Assembly: GCA_013397795.1 (NCBI GenBank)
Contig: VZTJ01005702.1
Coordinates: 1,066,925-1,130,924 of the forward strand
Length of the DNA: 64,000 nucleotides
Source: Orthonyx spaldingii
Lineage: Eukaryota; Chordata; Aves; Passeriformes; Orthonychidae
Direction of reading: 5' to 3'
In this document: in pieces, positions 52,601-64,000 of the stretch
Numbering within the stretch: position 1 is the stretch's first letter
How the letters are laid out: each line of letters begins with the position of its first letter
Program-made: the position numbers and the translations under genes
The notes under the pieces: generated by a model
Told to the model about the DNA's origin: nothing
Seen by the model: the letters and a program-made list of their open reading frames with translations, nothing else
Databases searched by the model: none

Positions 52601-55600
52601 TTAACTGAATTTTTGAAAGACAGATACAATTACAAACACAGCACAGGAAGAGCATAGGAAGAAGGTCTGGCACAGCTATACAAATAGATGTATTGCTTTA
52701 AATATTCCCCTGCTGTTGAAGAAGACATGTAATCTGTAAAGGATTATGTGTAAGAGGGAGAAAGATACTCAGAGCAATACTGGAGCTTATTCAAGTGGTC
52801 AAAGCCAGTAGAAAAGGAGGGGAAAAAAAAGTCAGACACATGAAATCACGAGTGCCTCCAAAGTGCAGTGGCTCCTCTTCCCTCTCCCAGACACTCAATC
52901 AAAAATAAAATAAAGATTATCCTAATGCCTGTGCTCTGGAAGAAAGAGAGAGAAGGCTCCTTCAGGAGAAAAAACCAAAGTGGCATTACTACCCACAAAC
53001 TGGCAACCCTAAGAGGTGGGCATAAAAAAGTGGGGACCACAAACAGGTAAAGTTTCCTAATAGCTCCAGTTGTTCAGTAACACAAAATGCCCTTATGCAC
53101 AATGTTGCATAAGGATCATCAAGTCCTCTAGCTGTGTTTCCACTGAGCTGGAGAGTTGTTGCCATTCATGTGTTGCCACTTTGAATTCCTTTTGAATTTG
53201 TTTTAGGATAACTTGCCGGTAGGATACACTGATATAATACTATTAAAAAATACCTTTTAGTGAATGTGGCCAGTCTTCCAGAGCTCTCATCCCTTGTCTT
53301 ATTCAGCAAGTTATCCTAATTTGAATGTAGAAAGGCCATCTGTATAAGAAACCTGGTAGCTGAGCAAGGTGTGTCAGTCAGTGACCATGCTTCCTTATAT
53401 TACTGATAAATGTGCTGCTGCAAAGTCTGTAGTAAGAACAGATTTCTTTCACCTTTTACTGAAGGAAATGTCAGCAGTCATTTCAGATTGTTTAAATGCC
53501 TTTTCCTAATGCTTTACATGCACTTTACAAAATGGGCACAGTTAGGAGACTTTCTTTACTCCCTAATCAGAAGGACTGTGATGGGAAAACCGATGAATAT
53601 AGATACAGATACCCACCACACACATACACGTGTCATGCTGGAATGAGGTACCATCAAAATTTAAACAGAATGGCTGCAAGCATTCTTATTCCAGGATAGA
53701 AGTGCTTTTTCTAGCTGTGAAAAGTTAGCTGAGCCTACATTTACTTTTGCAACTGGGGAACATTTAAAATCACATTTTTCTGAACGGAAGGCAACTCTTT
53801 TCTTTCCTTGGGTTGTTTAGGCCAAATGGACCATTTCATTAAAGATATGTTCTAAATTCTGTTTCCCAGACACAAGAGCCATGATAATCCAAAAATGTGC
53901 CTTCTTGTAGGCCTTTGAGTATGATTTCCAGTACAGTTTAAAAAAATATAGTAGTATACGAGATGAATCCCAGATAACTGCAGTGTAATGTCTAGTGGTT
54001 TCATTTTCCAGGGATATACTCATAAAAGTTCATTTTTAGGGGTCTAAAGTAATCTTCATTTTATGGGACAATTAAAGACTTCTGTTTTGATGTTGTCTGC
54101 TGTTCTCTGTGGGATTGATTCAGAATCAAATACACTACTGTAGAGGAAAATACAGCATGACAGTTTGCTGCTGGCATTTTTCATGGAGAATTGTAGTATT
54201 CTCCCAGATGGAAAAGAAACTTACAAGGGAGGTGGTTTTTTTTATAGGTCTATATTACAGCTAACCATTCTTCTACTTATCACTGCAGGTACATGGAACA
54301 CTGCCTGGTTTTGGAGTCTTTCCATTTTATAAAGTACAAGTTATGTTAATGTTTTTTGACACTTGAGTAAGAAAAATTCTTACATTTTATCAAATTCAAG
54401 ACAACTGACTGCCCTTTGATTATTTCCAGACCCACATAATATCAGTCACAAAGGTAATATAGTATGAGATTTACGGTTCTGACAGACATGTGTCTACAAA
54501 TGAAAATCATGTTGTTGGAGCTGTATCAGCCCCTGCTTCTCTGAGGGCAGTGCCCTGAGTGCAGGAACATCTGATTTGCTTGTGAATCAGCTCCACAGTG
54601 GTTACAGTTTGCTGTATTTACTGTTCTGTAAGTAAGCCTCTGGTATTTTCACTTTGCTTTATATCACTCTAAAAAAAAAGTGGTAGTCCAGAAACTGGTT
54701 GAGAAGTGACCGAGGTATTTGGGTAGACAGAGCTGAGGGAGGGATGGCAGGAGTGTCTGTCTCAGCTCTTGCTCCAAGTCACTCTGTTTTTGCTAGTAGT
54801 CAGTCCTAAAGCTGGTGCAGTCCTTTGGCGAACTGGAGTGTTCAAACAGGCTGCAGTTTGGGTATAGGTGCCTGTGCTCTGGAAGCTGTAAATCTGTCCT
54901 GCCTTGGGGAGGAGCCTGGGCTCCCAGCCCTGCCTGCCTCAGCCGTCTGTGTTGGAACAGCAGTGTGAAGGGCTGCCTTTTGTTTGCTTTTTAACGGGTC
55001 ATCACTAGCAAAGAGACCATAAGCCTTAAACATCAGGATGAGCTAGGCAAAGGTCAAAATCTAATGAGAGGAAATGAGTAATAAGGACTTCACAGACCAT
55101 CTCCTACGGTATTTGGAGTGGTGCCCTGAGTATGTCGTCATTTTCCCTTCGCTCTCACTGACTTTTCTTTAGTATTTTTTAATAGTAGCCTTAATGACAG
55201 TGAAATGCATGAATGCAGTACCTGTTAAATGCCAGCTTCCCCTTGTATGTCATCCGTCTGTAAATGCAGTTAAAACAAACATCTTCTCCCTGAAATTACT
55301 TTTTGACCTGTGCTGGTTTTTTCAGGTCTGCCAGGCTTTTCATCACCTTCCCCAGTAATTCCAGCAGGTCCACAAAAAAGTAAAGATCCTTATTCATGTG
55401 ACATTGCAGCTACTTCAACTGGCTTGTTGAAACTCAAAAGGTTACAACTGGAGGAGCAATGCAACCCCATTCACAAGAAAGAGAAAATTATTCAGTTGTG
55501 AAGGTTATCACATGTGTTAGGTGTACATAACCCAGGTTACTTCCACATTATAACCTGGATCCCACAAAAATTAGAATTCATGTAAAGTACCTTTTTCAGC

Positions 55601-58600
55601 TAAAAGTTGAATTGGTGGGTGAGTAACTGGACAGTAATCATGAAAAGCAGAATGTTACAGAGACTGTCATACAGCTGCACATTAGTACGTGGCCATTTCC
55701 ATCTGAAAACAAAATACTGAACTGGGTTTTAAATACCGGCTTGCACACAGTACGATGTGTAATACTTTGCATAGGTTTACTGACTTAAAATGTGTGTTTA
55801 GAGCTAATTCATGTTATCAGAGCTCTGCTGTTATTCCTGAATCAATTTGGCAAAAGGTTCATATTCTTTAGTAACTTGACCACTTTTTTTCTCTCCATTT
55901 AATTAAAACTTCTTGGATCATTCTTCACGGAAACAGTTTTAAGAATCTTTGACGTGTTAACATGTTTCTAATATTTGAAGTACTGAGAAAGCCAAGAATT
56001 TTTAAGTTGTCATGTCATATAGAATTTATATCTGTAAATCTGAAGTCTTGTGGATTTCATAGGCTTGTATTTATACCTGTAGTATGTCCCTGTGGTGTTA
56101 TGCATAATTTAACGGTTACCTGAAGCTGTCTCCATACTGCCTGGAAACTAGTTTTTCTTTTAAAATGTTTTTCAGTCTGTGAAGAGATGCTGCCAGGCAT
56201 TTATATTAATACTTTTTAAAAAGAAGGAGATACTTTCTCACGTGATTAAAATGTGGAAGTCATTAACACAGGAAAGCCATTGAGTCCAAGAATTTAACAA
56301 GACTTCTAAAAGGTTATAGCCATCAACAATATGCAGGGTTGTAATTAATAGAAGTAACTAATTTGGAAAAAATGCTAAGCATAGTGTTCAAGGATTCAGT
56401 TGGTCTTCAGCTATCAACTCCCAGTTGGACAGAGATTGCTTTGTCAACTTCCATAGCTTTAGCTTTTCTCCGTGTGCAGCATCTGGCACCAGCCCCTGCG
56501 CGAGACAAAACCCTGAGACACGCACATTTGCTGTGACATGGGACGAACACGCTCCCTGCCTGCCTTCTGGCTGATGTAAAGCGTGTAACTTCTGTAGTCA
56601 TTGATCACACCATGCCAGCTTTCCGTGCATGCACAACGCCCTGCTGCTCCGTGCGTGCAGGAAGCAAGGCACTAGGAGCTTCTATTACGACACTGAATCA
56701 AATGAAGATAAAAGGTGATGCTTCACAAACAAATAAAGCGAAGTAGATACAGATATTTCCCTCCTTCTTCCAGCTTTGACAACTCTTTCTTATTCCTGTG
56801 TTTCAGCTGTGGCCAGGCACGTGCTGTGCACTGTCCTGCAGGGTCATGTGCAGTTGCAGCAAAGCAGCAGGTAAACAAAGGAGTGGGAACATGCAGTGGT
56901 GCACAGGGAGCAAAGTAAAGCCTTTTCTGTATGCACCAGAGAGAAACATCACACTGCTGGCATTGCATATGTCAGATTTGCTTTGTGTCTGAGACCCTGA
57001 ATGAGCTGTGCTGACTGTAGAGCTCTGCTCCAGACTGTAGGAGAGAACATCAATGCCATTGTATTTGGCACCTGTAGTAAAGATGTGATGCAGGGAGTAG
57101 ACATGGAAAATAAGCGCTCTGCAGGCAATCTGTCCAGAATGGGATCAAGGCATGCTTGTGACAGCACAAATAAACTCCCTCTGAGTTTGTGAAGCTCTTT
57201 GTCTCTTTAATTTTCTCTGAGGAAAAAAAGAAAAAACCTAAATTTCTTGATAACTTTCACAGAAATAAAAGCAATTTAAAAATAGCTTCACAGTCGGTAT
57301 TTGTTCTCACAGTCTGAGAAATGCAATGTGGAAGCAAAGATAAAGCAGTCTTTCCTACAAATAAACAAGTAATTTTCAAATGAGAATAACTACATGCATC
57401 CCAGTTGCTGGAGGGAATGCTGATGATGAGATTGCAGCAGGATCCGTGGCTGCATTCAAGGGACAGCACTCTTGCTCACCTGTCTTCAAGGAAAGTGCCC
57501 AGGCAGGTGGGTAGCAACACACTGCTGGGGCACTGCAGCTCTTCAGGTGAGTTTGGTGTGCCATCCTGGGGGGATCTTTATTCATGGGGTCACCAGGAGG
57601 GAAGGAAGAAGGCTGGACATTAGCGGATGTGTTACACGATATGTTTGTTATGCCTTGGCTGAGCAGTGGAGTTGGAATCGATTTCTTTGCCAAAAATGAA
57701 AGTTCATTACAGACTGGCCTTGTTTTGATTAGGAAGAGCTGGGGGGCTGTACCATAAGAGTAAATAAAGCTTATGGCTTTGCCTGCTAGGTTGTTCACTT
57801 TGGCGTTAGAGTGATTATATTCTAACTGGTTTTTAATGCCTGTGTTACCTTTTTTGTGTGTGTGTGTGTTCTTCGGATTTACACTGTATGTGCACAAAAA
57901 GCTTGCCACGATGGTGGCATTTTTACACATTTTTTAGTGCTTGAAAGGAAGCTTCAGTAGATTGTGTCTGTACTAAATGTTTGTCAAAATCAAAAAGCAT
58001 TGTGCTAACTTGTGTTGGGATGCAGAAATTGTTTACCTTCCCTTTTAGTTTTTGTTCTTTCATATACTTCATTTGGGAGAAATACTACCCACAAAACATC
58101 TGTTTGGGGGTTGGTTTGTTTTTCAGACTGAAAAAATGTGTTTCCAAATAGAGTTGATTTTAATTAGATCGTTTAACAACATTTTTGCTGCTTTTGTGAA
58201 TATATTGTGATCCCTTGTTTTATTGCAGAAACTGTGGTTAGGGAAGTGACTTACTGCACGTTCATAGAGAACAAATTGTGAGAAATGGAGAAGCTTGCAT
58301 AAAAATGCTGATACAGCATTCATTATGTAATAGAAAAAGGTGTTTCATGCAGTGTTATATTTGAATTTCAGTTATAGGAGACTAAGATAAGAATCAGTTA
58401 CCAATTTCAAGTTCCATTATCCTGGCAGCGCCTCAGCTCCCTTTGGCAAATCATTTAACCTTCTCTGCTTCTTATCTAACAATTTAAAGTGCTGATCTTA
58501 TTTTATTTATTTCTCAGATGTACTTGAAGTATTTCATTCATATGTGTAAGTACTTTGAGAATAATTTTATTTCTAAATAAAAATACATAAATCTTTATTA

Positions 58601-61600
58601 TATTATGTAAGGATACAGATTTGTAGGATAAAGACTGCGCTCCATCAGTTAACAAAATTTTATTTGATTTCCTTTGACAATTAAATCTCTCTTGACAGCT
58701 TGTTAACATGTGGTTCTCTCTCAGTGAACAGAAATTAGGGTTTTAGTATCTTCTTAGAGAAACTTTGAAAATCAGTACTGCCATAAGAGAGTTAAGTCCC
58801 ACATTCATGGCTAGAATTTTTCCCTTTCTCCTTACAGCTATTAGTGCTGTTAAGATGGCTTACAAAGGAGCTGGCTCTTCTGAACGCTCAAGTTCATCAC
58901 AAGTCAGTAGCTTTCAGCCTTTTTCAAAGCATTTTTATGCTCCTCCATTTTCCAGGAGGAGTGTGAGCTCCAGCATAGGTTATTCAAGACTTGCTTTTCT
59001 TAGCAGCCCTGTGAAGACTTCTTAAAACAGTGGTTCAATAGACTTCAGGAGGAAAATTGCTGATCTGAGTAATATCCTTCCTTTTTCTATTTTGTTCCTT
59101 GTCAAAGGGGACCACAGTGCATTCTGGTATGATTCTGGAGGACACCCTGTATTGAATAGTGTGTATTGCCAGAGTTCTGTGACGGGATTCTGACTCAGAA
59201 TATCTGGTTTACACAGACAGTTTAATATTTTGGCGTCCTTGTATCCATCGAAGCTAGCTCCACTCTGATCTTCTTGGATAGGAACAAACAGAAAGAAAAA
59301 GGTTTTGAATTGCTCAGTGCAGCTGGCATTGACCAAGCATATCAAAACAGTAATTTGTGTGGAGAGTGATGGGGTGAAACTGTAGGGTTTAGAAAGCACC
59401 CACATCCAAAATTACAATATAAGGTACTTCTTTGATTTGTCTATTTCTTGTTTGCTTCAGTCTGTCACAAAATAATGTATGTTCAGTGATACAAATAGTA
59501 AATACTTTAAATTATTTATCCAAGCAAGTGACTTGAGAAAGTAGATACAGAAACTTGAACTAACGAGGTTAGAGATGCTCACAAGTCAAGATTTGTACAT
59601 GATGACAGTACAGTGATAATGATTGATGCTGTTGGTGCCCACCACAGTTGATCATTCTTTGGAGACAAGCTTCCCAGCCTCTTCTTTTTGACATTTCCCA
59701 CTATGTCTACAGACCAGAAAGCTGAACTGTACCCATGAAGTGTACATCCTAGCTTTTACTGTTTCCCAGTACTGAAAACTAGATTACTGCGTCTGCTTAG
59801 ATAGGATTAGCAAAGTATAGTCACCTCCTCTACCACTTTTTTTCCATTTCTGTTGTTTTGAGGTGGTTTCCAAAATCTGATACCCTTTGGTATTCTAAAG
59901 GTCATCACTGACACTTAGTTTAAATCAAGTAATGAGACTAAGCCAGTTTGGCAATTTAAGAGTTAAAATGTGTTTTTATTCACCATAGATATAAAATCTT
60001 TTTGGATTTTTCCACATTGTAATTTGCAATGAAATGACTGAATGATGCTCCTGATGCTCTTCTAGCATTGCATGCTGAGAAGGGTAAAGTTTGTTGCATG
60101 TTGAGCACACACATTTGCTTCACATAGTCTACTGCTGCCACCATCTCCAGTTTCTGGGCTGTAATTGAGGTTTTCTCAAAGTTAGGAAGCTTTTAACCAA
60201 AATGTCATAGTGAAGAGCAGCAGCACAAAGTGGGACTTGCTCCCAGGTTTTGCAGAACAGCACTTCTAAAGAAACACTTGGTACAAAATAAACAGGTTTC
60301 AGACGAAATGAAGGGTTGCCCAGTCCCTGAGCAAATACGAGGCAGCTGAGATGGGTCACCCAAGACCTCTCCCCTCCAAATACCACAAAACTTGCTCTGT
60401 TTTGAGGAGAAACTGAGATGCTGGCACTGTCTGGACACCTCCTCTTTACCAGGAGACCAGAGCCCTGAACAAAGCACAAGAATTGTGTACTCATGAACAT
60501 TAGATCCTTCAAATATTCCTGTTGCTGAAACAGCACTTGAGAAAAATGCCTTTATCCTCTGGATTTATTCCTTCAGAGGCACGTTTCCAGCGCTGTCTGA
60601 TATATTGGACACTTGTCAAGAATGGAAACAGCCCTGGGAGCGTCTGACATCAGGATTGAGCTGCAGGGAAGGATTTCTTCTGGATGAGGAGGTGATTTTG
60701 TACAAGAGGCAGTGAGCAAGAATCCTTTGCCAGGGATTCTGTCTAAAACCCATGGGGGAAAGGAAAATCAGGATGTAGGCCTTGGTCAAGGGAGCAATTA
60801 CTTCTGGAAATGGATTTGAGTGGGTTGGGATGAAGGAAGTCTTTTGGAACAAGTCACCTGGAATTTGTAGTCCTCATTTTTTCCTCTTCCCCTTCATTTC
60901 CTTCATGAATGGGTTTTTTTTTGAGGGGTTGTTTGATTAAGTTGGGTTTTGTAGCTTTCATTTTTGTAACATTTTCTTTATCAATTACTCTGTGTAGGGC
61001 AGAATACTCTGTGAAGCATGGTGTGTTGTGGATTGTATAAAATACAGTACGCTCAACACCACCTAACATGCTACCTCAGAGAGGTGTATTCTTCAATTAA
61101 AATTTAGTATATTGTTTCCATTGTGCTGTTATCTTGGGGGACCATTTTCTTCTGCTTCAAGTGTGGTTTTATAAATTCTAAGATGAAAATGAGTTGAGAG
61201 AGCTCTGCCAAGAGGAACTGCAGTCATATATGTGAGTCATAAATATTTTACTTAATTGGGGAAATTGCTCATTCTGTTACAGATTACATCTATTCCTAAA
61301 TATTTTATTTAATAGATAGAAGAATGTCCTTTCTGGGTCTTTGGTGCTTCAGCACATCACTAACAGCAGCATTTGAGTTCCAGTGGTATTACACTGACTG
61401 ATTCACGAAGAACTTGGCCAACCAAGCATTGACCTCCTCATGTCCCTTGCTTCCTTTGGGATATGCACCCACAGATCTCTCCAAAAGCTGTACTGGATGG
61501 ATGTGGAGTATTGTGTGGGTTTTGATTTTTCCGTAGGGTGCCCAGGAGATCACTTTTGGGTTCAGATGATTTCCACTCAAGCTGAGTAATTTGTCAGACC

Positions 61601-64000
61601 CTGGTAATCCTTCAGAGCATGTAGCAGGGCACAGGTTGCTTCTGCCGAAGTTCAGCACCTGGCAGCAAGACCAGTTAGGATTGTATGATCAATATTCAGT
61701 ACTTCCGTAACTTCATCCAGATACTGAGAGCAGAGGAGCAATGTCCATACATTTTGTTGTTGTAAATCCTTTTACAAAAATCGAACAATTGCCAAGCATG
61801 TGTAAACCTCAAAGTAAGAGGCAATTATAATACAGTAATTGATGCCAGATGGACTTCTGCACCTGATATCAATCAACGTGCCAGTGAAAAAGAGTAGTTT
61901 GTTGCAAGGAATACTACAGCATATATTGGGGTAGCATCAGCATCTTTTCAAACATTATGTTAACCATTTTGAAAGCTGCTAATGTGTTGAGTTTCTCACT
62001 GTGGTTCTTCTTAGACATTGCAGCAAGATTCTTTTTTGTTAAAGATTTCCTGAGAAGGAAATACAATCTTTGCTCTCCTGTGGCCATCATCAGGTTTGGC
62101 AAACTTTCATTAAAACTCACAAGTAAACCATTATTTAAACACTGACTAAAGATCATTGGTTAGCTGCTTTTAAAAACCCGTGTTATCTTCAGGCAATGAA
62201 AAACAATGAGATGATATTTTCTTAAACATTATGTAGCTATTAAAGTGAATTTTTGAAAAACATTGCCATTTCCAAAGCTGAATTTATTAGTTTGTAAAGG
62301 TTGATATTTTTTGAAGGAAGCACAAACTTGCCTCCATTATGCATCTGCTTTTCCTAATGTGAGATTTGGAGTTTTGTTTGCTTTTAAGAGGTGGTGAAAG
62401 GTCACTTGAGCATCAGTTCAGGCTTTGGTATGGTATCGTTCCCCTCTGTAAAAAGTGGCAGGTGGATGAAATAAGACTTTATTGTGCGTATTTTGTTTTG
62501 GCCATTTCATTCTGATGTTCTTCTTGTAATCATGGCCAAAAAATTCTGTTTTCTTAACTATTCCCTTTTGTTATTTTCATGTAATTTTATTTTTTTCCAT
62601 CATTCAAAACCTGAACTCTAGCTTTGAAGTGATAGAGCTCTGCAAACTGGAGGAATTTTCCAGTTCTGTGGAACAAACTTCAGGCTGATCCTGGATATAC
62701 TTACTGTATGCTGCCTGATTTTTCTGCACCCTTTTCAGTGCACACTGAGTGCCTCTGTGTGCAGTAGGACAGTCCAGTTTGAAGATGAAATAAGTGACTG
62801 CTCACTGGAAGTGTTTACACAGTCGCATGCTTCAGAGTGCTGTAGTCCTACCCACTACCTTCACGCATAGTCTCATGAAATATTTCCAAGTATAGGTTTA
62901 AAATGGAGAGTGCAGGGATCTTGAGGGATCCAGTAAAAAGATCTACGCACACTTATGCAGCCATGCAGTGCAGTGAGGTGACTGTTAATCTCTCTCTCCT
63001 GCTCCATGAATGCAATGCCCCTGGTGCCAGCTTCCAGTGCATGGCCAGCACGTTTCAGTGGGAGTAATTGGCACTCAAGATGAAGCACACCTAAAGGCAG
63101 GCAGGACTGGAACGATTTCTTCAGAAAGTTCTTCCATTCAGCTTTGCATGCCCTGAGACTGACAGATGCAATGAAGGGGAGCAAATTTCTGTCTTTCAGA
63201 GCTTTAACTCACACTAGGAAACGTTATTGAAACCATGGAGCGGAGCTCCTTCATGCCGTGCCTCAGGATTCCAACAAATTCTGGCACGTTGACCATAATG
63301 CATACAGGTTTATAGCACTATATATAAATCTCTTGAGTTTCCTCTTGTATTGTTTCTTGCTGAGGGAGTGTGGGATATGCAATTCATCCCATCAGATTTT
63401 ATTGAGGAGTTATCCGCAGTCATGTGCATGCTGGATTCTCTTGAGAAACAACATCTGTTTTCTGCAGTATTTCAAGTTTGAAATGGTTGTGAGTTGTCAT
63501 AGCTTGTTTAATTAACAAAAGGATACAATTAAATAATGTGAATTACTTGCATTTCTTGTCAAACACAGTATTAACTCCATAAGCCACACAATAGGGAGGT
63601 TTATTCCATAAGCTGTTTGCTGATTTTTCAGTATTTTCTAATCAGTTGTTTGCCATACTTTATGTAAGTACAGATTCCTCTGGTTTTCTTTCTCTATTCA
63701 ACAGAAACCATGTTATGCCTATAAAACAGACAGTTCTTGTCTTACAGGTGAAAAAGACACTAAGCATGAGTTGGATGTGGTCCTCGGGACCATCTGTTTT
63801 GCAAATCGTGCCATTGTGCTAACTCTGTTAAGGCAATCTCAGGTTGTATTAAGATCTTTTCATATAGATAAATGAAAAAAATATAGATATGTATGTGGAT
63901 GGATACACACTTGAAGGCAGGAAATATCAACCACTGATAGGCACTTGCATGGTGAAAAAAGGAAGCTAAGCAGTATAGTTCCTCTTGGGACCATAACAAA
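49619..64000 (+). other. Noncoding sequence to window end
   Basis: AT-rich sequence with scattered short open frames, none resembling a known family. I looked for the terminal MTHFD1L exon, expected to encode about 30 residues beginning MSTMPGLPTRP, and for a downstream neighbouring gene. I found neither. Simple sequence includes a (TG)7 run at 57855-57869 and an AAAG run near 51489-51502. A CpG-enriched pocket lies near 56460-56690. Confidence 0.5.
57855..57869. repeat. Short (TG)n tract
   Basis: About seven TG units follow a short T run. A minor dinucleotide repeat with no visible role. Confidence 0.85.

Noticed and set aside
56680..56720. Possible terminal MTHFD1L exon (reads SFYYDTES in one frame)
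   Set aside because: It resembles the expected CFYDIDLDTE only superficially. The preceding conserved MSTMPGLPTRP block and a suitable acceptor are absent.
57376..57930. 184-codon minus-strand open frame
   Set aside because: Low-complexity stretches, no recognisable domain and no supporting signals. It overlaps a TG repeat.
1..64000. CRISPR arrays, prokaryotic operons, tRNA or snRNA genes
   Set aside because: No direct-repeat/spacer pattern was seen, and I could not recognise a tRNA, U6, 7SK or 5S sequence by eye. The window is vertebrate intronic DNA.

Overview
This window looks like nuclear genomic DNA of a bird. It is AT-rich and gene-sparse, with long GT-AG introns and few repeats. The interspersed repeats I can name are CR1-type LINE fragments, which dominate avian genomes and also occur in other reptiles, and one LTR-retrovirus-type solo LTR. 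I cannot name the species. No bacterial, phage or plasmid features were found.

The one gene I can support is the 3' part of MTHFD1L on the + strand. MTHFD1L is the mitochondrial monofunctional C1-tetrahydrofolate synthase (10-formyl-THF synthetase). Six consecutive coding exons lie at 8236-8375, 10144-10185, 11249-11349, 11766-11943, 24864-24971 and 27144-27296. They splice in one open frame to about 241 residues, the C-terminal part of the formate-THF ligase domain. All have AG acceptors, GT donors and compatible phases. The sequence fits the mitochondrial paralogue better than cytosolic MTHFD1. Upstream exons must lie left of the window. The short terminal exon, about 30 residues in vertebrate orthologues, was not found, so 27297-64000 is probably the last intron or the intron plus downstream sequence.

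Layout: 1-8235 is intron with a small CpG-enriched pocket near 540-870. 8236-11943 holds four exons plus a GATA-type microsatellite. 11944-24863 is a 12.9 kb intron containing a (CTG)12 tract. 24864-27296 holds the last two exons found, with a sense-oriented solo LTR (about 26457-26951, with TATA box and AATAAA) only about 190 bp before the second. 27297-64000 holds no recognisable exon. It has two CR1 fragments in opposite orientation (36629-36829 plus, 39036-39826 minus), a 39-base assembly gap inside a pyrimidine tract (40496-40534), a pure (TAGA)n tract (49544-49618) and a second CpG-enriched pocket near 56460-56690.

I looked for an undescribed system and found no evidence of one. The most interesting item is the LTR promoter and polyadenylation unit beside a coding exon.
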